Source: Chloroflexota bacterium
GTDB taxonomy: Bacteria; Chloroflexota; Anaerolineae; UBA4142
Length of the DNA stretch: 64,000 bases
Assembly (NCBI GenBank): GCA_023381515.1
Contig: JAMCQI010000079.1
Span: forward strand, 1-64,000
Direction: 5' to 3'
Part shown: positions 7,917-15,816 of the stretch, in pieces
Layout: each line of letters begins with the position of its first letter
Numbering within the stretch: the first letter of the stretch is position 1
Notes under the pieces: model-generated
The model's database searches: none
Told to the model about the DNA's origin: nothing
The model's input: the letters and a program-made list of their open reading frames with translations, nothing else
Made by a program: the position numbers and the translations under genes

Positions 7917-8017
7917 AAGAACCCTCTATCTCTGCCCTTCTACCATCGCAATTGCTCTGTCAGTAGTAAACCGTCAACGGTCACCAGGCGCCGGGGAAGA
8001 CGGAGCACTACGGTTCG

Positions 8018-8080
8018 CTGCTTGCTGCTTTTTGCCCCCGGCCTTTTGCTTTCTGTCTTCTGCCTACAGTCCTTTGCCTA
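8018..8080. repeat. Run of nine degenerate heptamers
   Basis: From 8018 the plus strand reads in register CTGCTTG, CTGCTTT, TTGCCCC, CGGCCTT, TTGCTTT, CTGTCTT, CTGCCTA, CAGTCCT, TTGCCTA. This is nine consecutive 7-base units sharing the core TGCyT. It is the clearest heptamer tract in the window and resembles the tracts at 5153-5290. It fills most of the gap between the aldehyde dehydrogenase and citryl-CoA-lyase-like genes. Confidence 0.7.
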
Positions 8081-8086
8081 CCACAC

Positions 8087-9502
8087 TCAGTCAACTTTCG
8101 TGCCGTAAAAATCTCCAAACAATTCCTTTTCGGAGGGCCGGTCTTCGGGGATGGGACGACTGACCCAGGTAACATTCATATAATGTTTCAAGTGGATATT
8201 CTCGGACGTGATATTCCCGCCCCACGTCCCACAGCCCAAGCTCGACGTCATCGGCATGCCATTATTGAACGCGCCCGCGTTCGCCTTGGACTGCGGCTGG
8301 CGGACCATGATGCGGCTCACCGGAGCCATGAGCGCCAACTGATGAATGTGCTCGTCGTTAAAGGAATAGATGCCGCACGAATGCCCCTTGCCGCCTACCT
8401 CATAGATCTGCTCCACCATTTTGAGCGCATTCTGAAAACCGCTGTACTTGAATAGGGAGAGAACCACACACAGCTTTTCGCTCGAGAACAGGTACTCTTT
8501 GCCGATATGCTCTTCCTCGACCATGATGAACTTGCGGTCCGCCGGGATCTCAAAACCTGCGCGCTGCGCGATCCGCTGCGCGGAGATCGCGACCGTATCA
8601 GACGTCCGGTGTCCCTCGACATCCCACAGCACTGCCTGCAGCTTTTCCTTTTCCTTGGGGGAAGCGAGATACCCGCCTTCCTTTATCAGTTGAGCGCGCA
8701 TCTTGTCGTAGATGGATTCTTCGATCACCAAGTTGCCGTCGGCGGAACATCCGGAGCCATAATCCGATGTCTTGCTGATGCGCGTATTTGTCGCCGATTC
8801 TTCGACATTCGCGGTCTCGTCGATGATCATCGTCGAGTTTCCGGCGCCGACGCCAAAGGATGGCGTCCCGGAACTGTATGCGGCTTTGACCATATCCTTC
8901 CCGCCCGTCGCCTGCACGAGGTCGCAGATGGACATGAGATACTGCGAGAGGGGAATGCTCGGATTCTCAATGCACTGGAACAGGTCGGGTGGCGCGTCCT
9001 CCCTTTTCATCGCCTCGCGCATGATGCGGACCGTTTCAAAGGTGGTCTTTTTACTCCGCGGATGCGGGGAAAAGATGACGGCGTCTCTGCACTTTAATAC
9101 AAACATGCCCACGCCGGGAGGGGTCAAATCCGGATTCGTCGTCGGAATGATCGAGGCGACGACGCCGACCGGCTTGGCGTATTTTACGATTCCCTTTTCC
9201 GGAATCTCTTCGATGACGCCGATGCTCTTCTGGCGCAGGACGTCGCGGAGAATACCCATAACCTTGAAACGCTTGGACACGCGACTGGCGGGATCTCCCA
9301 ACCCGCTTTCCTCTACGCCCATGTAGGCAAGACGTGTGAAGGTCTTTTCGTTCGCCACCGCCCAGGCGACCGCTTGGCAAAGGCGATCCACCCGGGCCTG
9401 GTCATAGTTTTCTATCTGCTTCATGGCCGCGCGGGCTCGCATCAACATTTCGTCCGCGCAGGCTTTTTCGTCATCGCGCAATGGTCTTGTTGCTGTAGCC
9501 AT
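8087..9502 (-). CDS. Acylating (CoA-dependent) aldehyde dehydrogenase, EutE/AdhE-N/SauS type
   Basis: A 471-residue aldehyde dehydrogenase of the CoA-acylating group. It has the lineage motif KPVGVVASIIPTTNP and the catalytic cysteine in YGSGCSADGNLVIE. Such enzymes interconvert an aldehyde plus CoA and NAD(P)+ with acyl-CoA; known members use acetaldehyde, propionaldehyde or sulfoacetaldehyde. The start is set at the ATG 9502 (MATATRPLRDDEK) because a GGAGG lies 10 bases upstream; the frame opens earlier but without a site. It stands between a zinc alcohol dehydrogenase gene and the citryl-CoA-lyase-like gene, which suggests an alcohol, aldehyde, acyl-CoA sequence. The sulfonate-type importer nearby makes a sulfoaldehyde possible, but this is inference. 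Confidence 0.85.
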   Translation of the reverse strand: MATATRPLRDDEKACADEMLMRARAAMKQIENYDQARVDRLCQAVAWAVANEKTFTRLAYMGVEESGLGDPASRVSKRFKVMGILRDVLRQKSIGVIEEIPEKGIVKYAKPVGVVASIIPTTNPDLTPPGVGMFVLKCRDAVIFSPHPRSKKTTFETVRIMREAMKREDAPPDLFQCIENPSIPLSQYLMSICDLVQATGGKDMVKAAYSSGTPSFGVGAGNSTMIIDETANVEESATNTRISKTSDYGSGCSADGNLVIEESIYDKMRAQLIKEGGYLASPKEKEKLQAVLWDVEGHRTSDTVAISAQRIAQRAGFEIPADRKFIMVEEEHIGKEYLFSSEKLCVVLSLFKYSGFQNALKMVEQIYEVGGKGHSCGIYSFNDEHIHQLALMAPVSRIMVRQPQSKANAGAFNNGMPMTSSLGCGTWGGNITSENIHLKHYMNVTWVSRPIPEDRPSEKELFGDFYGTKVD

Positions 9503-9540
9503 TTGGCAAAAACCTCCGGTCAAATACCGTACTTCAAGAG

Positions 9541-10533
9541 CTAGGACATTTCTATGTGGATCTTGCCCGCCTGTCCCGTGCACGCCAGGTCCAGTGCGCG
9601 CTTGATCGATCCGAACGGTAGTGTATCGGTCACGATTTCAGCAGGGCGCAGTATGCCACTTGCTGCCAGTGCAATCGCACGGGAAAAGTCCGTCGGATGA
9701 TCGTAGATGATCGAGCCCGCCACCCGGATTCCCTCGCGAACCAGTCGGAGCGGCACAAAGCTCGCGGGCGACGAAGCGAGCCCGACGAGTATCACCTGGC
9801 CGCCGCGGGGGACCCCACGCAGAGCGAGATCCACCGTTGCCGTAGCTCCCGCGCACTCGAACACCGTGGTGACATTTTCGTTCTGCCAGAGTTTTGCAAC
9901 GTCGTCACCCTCGGCTGGGACCGCGCCCAGCCGCTGCGCCATTTCCAGCTTTTCCGGAAATTTGTCATGTGCCAGGACGCGGACGCCCTGCGCCACCGCC
10001 ACTTGAATCAGCAGCAGTCCCGTCGCGCCGCAGCCCAGCACGGCCACCGCATCGCCCAGGCGAGCGTTCGAGGTTCTAAACGCATGCAGCGACACACAGA
10101 GCGGCTCGATTGTCGCCGCATCGATGTCCGAGACACTGTCGGGCAGCGGCCAGGCGTACTCGGCGGGCGCGACCGCGTACTCGGAGAAGCATCCGGGCAG
10201 ATTAACTCCCATGCTCTGCTTGTTCGGGCAGATGGAGCCTCGCCCGGTCAGGCAAAACTGGCATTTGCCGCATGGATAGTTCGGCTCGACCGTCACTCTC
10301 TGCCCGACCCGGATCGCCGTCACCTGCGTGCCGACGGCCGCTACCCGCCCGACTAGTTCGTGCCCCAGCAGATGGGGATAAGGCACAACGCGGTGCCCGG
10401 CATAGAACGAAACGTCAGAGCCGCAGACACCAACGCGTGTCGGCTGAATGAGCACTTGATCTGGCCCGACGATCGGCCTTTCAACCTCACGGATCTCAAC
10501 CTGCTCCGGCGCCAATAAGAATGCCGCTTTCAT
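9541..10533 (-). CDS. Zinc-dependent alcohol dehydrogenase (MDR; sorbitol/threonine dehydrogenase-like)
   Basis: A 330-residue medium-chain dehydrogenase. The catalytic zinc site is GVCGSDVSFYAGH plus GHELVG. The structural zinc has four cysteines (PCGKCQFCLTGRGSICP). The NAD-binding Rossmann glycines are AVLGCGATGLL. Family members oxidise secondary alcohols such as polyols or threonine. The ATG at 10533 (MKAAFLLAPEQVEIREVERP) is preferred over the in-frame ATG at 10554, because the intervening codons derive from a CATCCTT heptamer tract and a GAGGG lies 8 bases before 10533. It sits 19 bases after the cupin gene and just before the aldehyde dehydrogenase gene. Confidence 0.87.
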   Translation of the reverse strand: MKAAFLLAPEQVEIREVERPIVGPDQVLIQPTRVGVCGSDVSFYAGHRVVPYPHLLGHELVGRVAAVGTQVTAIRVGQRVTVEPNYPCGKCQFCLTGRGSICPNKQSMGVNLPGCFSEYAVAPAEYAWPLPDSVSDIDAATIEPLCVSLHAFRTSNARLGDAVAVLGCGATGLLLIQVAVAQGVRVLAHDKFPEKLEMAQRLGAVPAEGDDVAKLWQNENVTTVFECAGATATVDLALRGVPRGGQVILVGLASSPASFVPLRLVREGIRVAGSIIYDHPTDFSRAIALAASGILRPAEIVTDTLPFGSIKRALDLACTGQAGKIHIEMS

Positions 10534-10558
10534 CCTTCTTCCCTCATCCTTCATCCTT
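10531..10558. repeat. CATCCTT heptamer tract
   Basis: Four 7-base units, CATCCTT, CTTCCCT, CATCCTT, CATCCTT, run from 10531 to 10558. The same unit forms one arm of the hairpin at 2484-2525. The tract overlaps the alcohol dehydrogenase start and supplies its purine-rich leader on the minus strand. Confidence 0.6.
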
Positions 10559-10938
10559 TACGTCTTGGGCAGCTCTCCCGGCGGCGTGTACATCCAAACA
10601 AGCCACAGCGGCTCATTGCCATTGTTCACGTGCTGATGGAATTGCCCCTCGGGAATGAACACCCAATCTCCGGGCTCGAACGGGATTCGCCGGCCATCTT
10701 CTGTCACCACCTCGCCGCTCCCGCGGACCATAATGTCCACTTCTTCGGAGCCGGGGTGGTTGTGCCGCGAAGAGGATTCGCCGGGCTCAAAGATCGTCAG
10801 CCCCGCGACAATGTTCTTCGAACCGACCAGGTCCTTGTCGACGAGACGAAAGGCCTTGCGGCGAAAGCCGGGCGATTCTAGCCCAATCCAAATCTCCTTG
10901 CCGTCCTTGAACGGACGCAGTACCTTTGTTTCCGCCAT
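10558..10938 (-). CDS. Single-domain cupin protein
   Basis: A 126-residue cupin. Cupin motif 1 is GESSSRHNHPGSEEVDIMVRG, with two His and one Glu as metal ligands; motif 2 is GDWVFIPEGQFHQHV with the fourth ligand His. The short single barrel would bind one metal ion and may act as an isomerase, dioxygenase or sugar-binding auxiliary. The ATG at 10938 has AGGAGG six to ten bases upstream. It lies 63 bases after livF and 24 bases before the alcohol dehydrogenase stop-to-start junction, so it is probably co-transcribed with the pathway. The substrate is not identifiable. Confidence 0.82.
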   Translation of the reverse strand: MAETKVLRPFKDGKEIWIGLESPGFRRKAFRLVDKDLVGSKNIVAGLTIFEPGESSSRHNHPGSEEVDIMVRGSGEVVTEDGRRIPFEPGDWVFIPEGQFHQHVNNGNEPLWLVWMYTPPGELPKT

Positions 10939-11001
10939 GTTTCCTCCTGTGGTTCAGAGCGAGTGGTGTTCCACCAACTCTCAATTTGCAGAATCTGGTT
11001 A

Positions 11002-11709
11002 CTACCCTGCTCCCAAATAGGCGTGCTGCACGACCACATTCTCTCGCAACATCTCGGCACTATCTGCGAATCGGATCTTGCCCGTTTCCAGCACGATGCC
11101 CCGATGGGCGACCTTGAGCGCGCCACGGGCATTCTGCTCGCTCAAAAGAATTGTCATCCCTTGTTTGTTTAGATCCGCGATGATCTCGAATATGCGCTTG
11201 ACCAGGATCGGGGATAATCCCAGCGAGGGTTCATCCATGATCAGCACCTTGGGTTTGGACATCAAAGCGCGCGCAACCGCCAGCATCTGCTGCTCGCCGC
11301 CGCTCAAGGAACCCGCGAGTTGTTTCTGCCGTCCTTGGAGCGCCGGGAACGTCTCGTACATCCGAGCTTTGTCCTGGGCAATCGCCGCCTGATCGGACCG
11401 ATGATACGCGCCCATATCCAGGTTCTCGTCCACGGTTAGAACAGGGAAGACTCGCCGCCCTTCCGGTACGTATCCGACACCCAGCGCCACTACCTTGTCC
11501 GCGCTCAGCTTGTGGATCGGAGTACCGGCTAACGTGATGCTGCCCTCGCGGGGGTGGAGCAGACCGCAGATCGTCTTGATCGTCGTGGATTTCCCCGCGC
11601 CGTTCGCACCAATCAAGGCAGTGACCTCGCCCTCACGCACCTGGAAAGAGATGCCCTTGACGGCGTGGATATGGCCATAGTAGACATTTAGATTCTCGAC
11701 GGTGATCAC
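11002..11709 (-). CDS. livF: Branched-chain amino acid-type ABC transporter ATPase LivF
   Basis: A 235-residue ATPase of the LivF branch: Walker A GANGAGKSTT, signature LSGGEQQML, Walker B VLIMDEPSLGLSP. The GTG start at 11709 overlaps the livG TGA as GTGA, so the two subunits are translationally coupled. With LivG, LivM, LivH and the binding lipoprotein (14436-15638) it completes a polar-amino-acid/hydrophobic-acid ABC importer. Such Liv systems also carry amides, urea and aromatic acids. The context (IclR, ThDP enzyme, dehydrogenases) suggests a catabolic substrate rather than an amino acid. Confidence 0.93.
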   Translation of the reverse strand: MITVENLNVYYGHIHAVKGISFQVREGEVTALIGANGAGKSTTIKTICGLLHPREGSITLAGTPIHKLSADKVVALGVGYVPEGRRVFPVLTVDENLDMGAYHRSDQAAIAQDKARMYETFPALQGRQKQLAGSLSGGEQQMLAVARALMSKPKVLIMDEPSLGLSPILVKRIFEIIADLNKQGMTILLSEQNARGALKVAHRGIVLETGKIRFADSAEMLRENVVVQHAYLGAG

Positions 11710-12470
11710 AGGTCTTCCTCCTTCCCCAGATAAGCCTCGATCACCACCGGGTTACTGCTCACCTCTGCAGCAGTCCCTTCCGCAATTTTCTTTCCATAAT
11801 CAAGCGCTGTGATGGCGTCGCAGATGTTCATCACGAGCTTCATGTCGTGCTCGACGAGAAATATCGTCACGCCAGAGCCGCGGATCTTGAGTAGCGTTTC
11901 CCTGAGCACATCGGTTTCCGTTTCGTTGAGACCTGCCGCCGGTTCATCCAGGAGCACGATCTTGGGGTCCGTCGCGAGGGCTCGTGCCATTTCGACCCGG
12001 CGCTGGTTCCCATAAGGAAGACTCGTCGCCCGTTTGTGGCTATATTCCGCAATATCGAGAAGGGTCAGCAGGCTCATCGCCCTGTCGGTCAACTCTTTCT
12101 CTTCGCGCCGCACCGCAACAGGATCCAGAATCTGCTGCCACAGTTGGGTCTTGGCATGATGGCCCATGGCCACGAGAACGTTGTCGAGCACTGTCATGCT
12201 GCTGAACAGACGCAGATTCTGGAATGTGCGCGCAAAGCCGCGCGCGGTAATTTGATGAGCGGGCAGACCCGAGATCGTTGCCCCATCAAACGCAACCTTG
12301 CCTTGCGTCGGTTTGTAATAGCCCGACACAACATTAAAGATCGTGGTCTTGCCGGAGCCGTTCGGGCCAATCAGGCCATGAATCTCGCCCGTCTTGACCG
12401 TCATCGAGACGTCGTTGACGGCGACGAGACCCCCAAATGCCATCGTGAGGTTTTCAATCTCCAGTGACAT
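11706..12470 (-). CDS. livG: Branched-chain amino acid-type ABC transporter ATPase LivG
   Basis: A 254-residue ATPase: Walker A GPNGSGKTTI, the LivG-typical insert GFARTFQNLRLF, a signature-like segment LPYGNQRRVEMA (a variant of LSGGQ), and Walker B IVLLDEPAAGLNETE. The start ATG at 12470 lies inside the end of livM (17-base overlap) and the stop overlaps livF. All five transport genes are packed on the minus strand. Confidence 0.93.
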   Translation of the reverse strand: MSLEIENLTMAFGGLVAVNDVSMTVKTGEIHGLIGPNGSGKTTIFNVVSGYYKPTQGKVAFDGATISGLPAHQITARGFARTFQNLRLFSSMTVLDNVLVAMGHHAKTQLWQQILDPVAVRREEKELTDRAMSLLTLLDIAEYSHKRATSLPYGNQRRVEMARALATDPKIVLLDEPAAGLNETETDVLRETLLKIRGSGVTIFLVEHDMKLVMNICDAITALDYGKKIAEGTAAEVSSNPVVIEAYLGKEEDL

Positions 12471-13470
12471 TCGGCTCTCCCGTCTGCAGCGACTCAGCCG
12501 TTGGCTTGCGCGCCCAAGGCCAGGTTATGCCTCCCCGTTCTTCAATCCGCCGGGTCAGGCCCACAACGCCGCCCGGAACGAACAAAACAATGATCATGAT
12601 CGCCAACCCGAACCCCACCAGTTGCCAGTTGCCGATCGCGCGCAGCCACTCTTGGGTTAGCGGCAGCCCGAGCCCGCCGACGACCGAGCCCGCCAGGCTG
12701 CCCATGCCGCCAATCATCGTCATCGTCAGCACAAAAAGGGCCGACTTGAACTCAAAAATGTCCGGGCTGATGTAGGTATTCATGTGCGCGTACAACACGC
12801 CGGACACGCCGCAGTAAACCGCGGCAATGGCATTTGCCAGAACCTGATAATACGCCGTGTTGACGCCCATCGCCTTGGCCGCTACATAGTCATCTCGAAT
12901 GGCAACAAAGGATCGCCCGATGCGATGGCCCACGATCTGCCGTGCCACCAGGTAGCCGATGACGACACACGCCAGGACCAGGTAGTAAAAGCGCTCGTCG
13001 CCGTCAATGGGAATCCCGAATAGATTCGGCATCTGAATGCCCGAAATGCCCAGCGGACCTTCGGTTAACCACGTCTCGTTGACCATGATGATGTTGATGG
13101 TCTCGGCCAAGCCGATGGTTACCAGCGCCAGGTAGTGGGAGCGGACTTTGAGCATCGGCAGAGCGATGAGTGCGCCGACAATGCCAGAGAGGACCATCCC
13201 GACCGGCAGATTGATCCATATCGGCATCCCCAATCGGGTGTTGAGGATCGCCGCCGTGTAAGCTCCCACGCCCCAGAACGCACCCAGCGCCAGGTTGATC
13301 TGCCCGCAGTACCCCATCGCGATGTTGAGCCCTAGACTCAGCAGAATATAGAGGCCCGCCATGTTGACGATATGGACAACATACCGGTTCGGCGCGACGA
13401 GTGGAAACGCCAACAAGACGAGGCTTGCGAGCACAACGAGAGCATACTTGATGCTCGACCGGTTCTTCAT
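12454..13470 (-). CDS. livM: Branched-chain amino acid-type ABC permease LivM
   Basis: A 338-residue polytopic membrane protein with eight to ten hydrophobic helices and the LivM hallmarks SLGLNIAMGYCGQINLA and GVNTAYYQVLANAIAA. It forms the channel with LivH. The ATG at 13470 has AAGGGGG five bases upstream and the gene starts 9 bases after the livH stop. The cytoplasmic C-terminus is short and overlaps livG. Confidence 0.93.
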   Translation of the reverse strand: MKNRSSIKYALVVLASLVLLAFPLVAPNRYVVHIVNMAGLYILLSLGLNIAMGYCGQINLALGAFWGVGAYTAAILNTRLGMPIWINLPVGMVLSGIVGALIALPMLKVRSHYLALVTIGLAETINIIMVNETWLTEGPLGISGIQMPNLFGIPIDGDERFYYLVLACVVIGYLVARQIVGHRIGRSFVAIRDDYVAAKAMGVNTAYYQVLANAIAAVYCGVSGVLYAHMNTYISPDIFEFKSALFVLTMTMIGGMGSLAGSVVGGLGLPLTQEWLRAIGNWQLVGFGLAIMIIVLFVPGGVVGLTRRIEERGGITWPWARKPTAESLQTGEPNVTGD

Positions 13471-13479
13471 CGAACCCCC

Positions 13480-14373
13480 TTATACCTTGTCGACAGTGAC
13501 TTCGCCGACGATTCCGCCGGGTCGGAACATCAGGACGACGATCATCACGACGAAAGCGATGCCTTTGGTGTAGGAGGAGGAAATAAACCCAGCCGAGATT
13601 GCCTCAAGGACCCCGAAGACCAGGCCTCCGGCAATGGCGCCCGGGATGCTTCCCGCGCCGCCAAGAATGAATGCGGCGAATCCTTTGAGACCGACGGGGC
13701 TGCCCATCGCAGGATTGACATACACAATGGGCGCGGCGAGGATGCCTGCCGCGGCCGCAAGTCCTGCCCCAATGGCAAACGTTAGCGCGTTGGTGGTGTT
13801 GACGGGAATGCCCATTGCGCTCGCCGTTTCGCGATCGGACGCGGCGGCACGCATCGCCTTCCCGATCTTCGCTTTGCCCAAAAACAGGTTTAGCCCAATC
13901 ATGAGCACAGCGGAGACGCCGATGAGCAACAGCATCTGAGGCAGCAGTGCCACACCGCCGATCACGATGGGAGTATTCGGCAATGGCGATTTGACCGCGA
14001 ATCCTTCTGCCCCCCAGGTGATGATCGCCAGATTGTCGAGCACATATCCCAACCCAATCGTCCCAAGCAGCATTAACATCAGATCCATGTTCGCGAGCGG
14101 CCGAAAGACCCGTTCGAGAATCACTCCCAAGACCGCGTTTAACAAGATGCCGACGACGAAGGCAATGGGGTATGGCACCTGCAGCCCCATTACCATCCCT
14201 TGGTACCAGATGATGCCGAAATAGGTGCCGATCATGTAGATGCTGCCGTGGGCAAAGTTGACCAAACCCATCGAGCGGTAAACCATCGAGTACCCAAGCG
14301 CGACAAGCGCGTACAGACTGCCGATGCCGATTCCGCCGACAATGGTTTGCAGGAAAATGCTGACGATATTCAT
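13480..14373 (-). CDS. livH: Branched-chain amino acid-type ABC permease LivH
   Basis: A 297-residue permease with the LivH motif SLYALVALGYSMVYRSMGL near the N-terminus and about eight membrane segments. The start is placed at the ATG 14373 (MNIVSIFLQTIVGGIGIG) because GGAAGGGG lies just upstream. An in-frame extension to 14475 would read through a perfect palindrome (14388-14423) and into livK, and is not real. It is partner of LivM. Confidence 0.93.
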   Translation of the reverse strand: MNIVSIFLQTIVGGIGIGSLYALVALGYSMVYRSMGLVNFAHGSIYMIGTYFGIIWYQGMVMGLQVPYPIAFVVGILLNAVLGVILERVFRPLANMDLMLMLLGTIGLGYVLDNLAIITWGAEGFAVKSPLPNTPIVIGGVALLPQMLLLIGVSAVLMIGLNLFLGKAKIGKAMRAAASDRETASAMGIPVNTTNALTFAIGAGLAAAAGILAAPIVYVNPAMGSPVGLKGFAAFILGGAGSIPGAIAGGLVFGVLEAISAGFISSSYTKGIAFVVMIVVLMFRPGGIVGEVTVDKV

Positions 14374-14387
14374 TGATTCCCCTTCCG

Positions 14388-14423
14388 TGGACCTGTCAGG
14401 TCTCGGTCGACCTGACAGGTCCA
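14388..14423. repeat. Perfect 15-bp inverted repeat in the livK-livH gap
   Basis: TGGACCTGTCAGGTC (14388-14402) and GACCTGACAGGTCCA (14409-14423) pair perfectly around a 6-base loop. It lies in the middle of the transporter transcript. Such hairpins between binding-protein and permease genes often protect the upstream message so that binding protein is made in excess; that role here is inferred. No T-run follows. Confidence 0.7.
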
Positions 14424-14435
14424 AAGAAATCCACC

Positions 14436-15638
14436 TTATTGACCAGAGTAAGGAATCAGTTTCCCCCCCTTCCAAACGCCCAGTTGGGTCTTGTCTATCG
14501 TTTCGCCATTCGATTGAACATTGAATGTTCCTTGTAGACCCTTGTATCCGGAGATCTTGTGGAACGCGGCCGCGATCGCCTCGCCCGTCTCGTTAGGATA
14601 CGCGGCGTCCATCGCCATCAGCAGCATCTGCGTTCCATCGTACGTGTTCGCGCCGTGAACTTCCGCGTCTTCATTCCACTTGGCTTTGTATCTCGCCGCA
14701 AATGCTTTGGTCATGTCGTTCAAATCGTTGGTGAGATAGGGTGCGGTTGCATACACGCCTTCTACAACATCGGAGCCTGCCGTCTCTGCGAATTTGGGCG
14801 TCGCGATAGCAGACCCGCCAGCCATTTGACCCTTGAACCCAAGCTGGCGCGCTTGCTTGGCGATCAGACCGGATGCCACTTCGGAACCGCCAAACAAGAG
14901 GACTTCGGGATTCGTTTGCAGAATCCTGGTCAACTGTCCTGTAAAGTCCTTGTCGTCAATGCCATAGCTTTCGCGCGCGAGAGCCTGTAGGCCATCAGCC
15001 TTCAGGGCAGCTTCTTGGTAGTCCGCTTCGCCCTTGCCATAGGCGGAGGTATCCGTAATGATGGCGAACTTTTTAAAGCCCTTGGTCTTTACCAGGAAAT
15101 CTACCAGCGGGGTTTCGTAGGCCGGACCCGCAGGGCAGGCTCGAAAGACATACGCGCTTCCCTTGTTGGTAATGTCTGTGTTCGTCCCATTGGTGAGCTG
15201 GGGGATCTTGTACTGGGCGAAAATCGGAATGTCCGCGAGCGCCGTGTTGCTGTTTGAAGTTGCCCAAACCGCCACGACTTTGTCATCCGTCGCGACCTTT
15301 TGCGCCAGTCCAACCGACTTGGTCGGGTCGGCTTCGTCGTCGTAAGAGACGATCTGAATGGGGCGACCATGAATGCCGCCCGCCGCGTTCTTTTCGTCCA
15401 CGGCAAGCGTGACACCCTTTTTCATCCAGTCTCCCAAAACGGCATTCGTGCCGCTCATCGCGGCGATGATGCCGATTTTGATCGGTTCGCCGGTCGCCTT
15501 GGCGGCCGAAGTGGGCTGTGCGGCGGCTGTGGTCGGCTGAGCGGGCGCCGCCGTTGGCTGCGGGGCGGCAGCGGGGGCTGCACAGGCGGCGAGTAACACA
15601 CCTAGTACGATCAGTCCGAACAAGATTGTGCGCTTCAT
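14436..15638 (-). CDS. ABC substrate-binding lipoprotein, LivK/type I periplasmic fold
   Basis: A 400-residue lipoprotein. Signal MKRTILFGLIVLGVLLAAC (Cys19) is followed by a Pro/Thr/Ala spacer of about 30 residues, then a type I periplasmic-binding (Peripla_BP_6) fold starting IKIGIIAAMSGTNAVLG with YDDEADP and VWATSNSNTALA. The start is the ATG 15638, with GGAGGAG 8 bases upstream; the longer frame lacks a signal. It delivers the ligand to LivHMGF. The ligand is not known. Confidence 0.92.
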   Translation of the reverse strand: MKRTILFGLIVLGVLLAACAAPAAAPQPTAAPAQPTTAAAQPTSAAKATGEPIKIGIIAAMSGTNAVLGDWMKKGVTLAVDEKNAAGGIHGRPIQIVSYDDEADPTKSVGLAQKVATDDKVVAVWATSNSNTALADIPIFAQYKIPQLTNGTNTDITNKGSAYVFRACPAGPAYETPLVDFLVKTKGFKKFAIITDTSAYGKGEADYQEAALKADGLQALARESYGIDDKDFTGQLTRILQTNPEVLLFGGSEVASGLIAKQARQLGFKGQMAGGSAIATPKFAETAGSDVVEGVYATAPYLTNDLNDMTKAFAARYKAKWNEDAEVHGANTYDGTQMLLMAMDAAYPNETGEAIAAAFHKISGYKGLQGTFNVQSNGETIDKTQLGVWKGGKLIPYSGQ

Positions 15639-15816
15639 AGCTAGTCTCCTCCGGTTGTTACGAGCGGTTGAGAGCATTTCGTACTCGTCATGTTCATCAC
15701 CCGGGTTCGGATAGGCGTCGGATGATCACCCCCCTCCTCCAGAAACAGGCGACGCGGTGGTTTCGGATTTGGTTCTTGAAATCCCCCGCGACATGTCACC
15801 TGTCTGTCTTCTCTTC

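Noticed and set aside
8018..8080. A CRISPR-like array
   Set aside because: Units are 7 bases with no spacers and no cas genes nearby; it is a degenerate tandem repeat.
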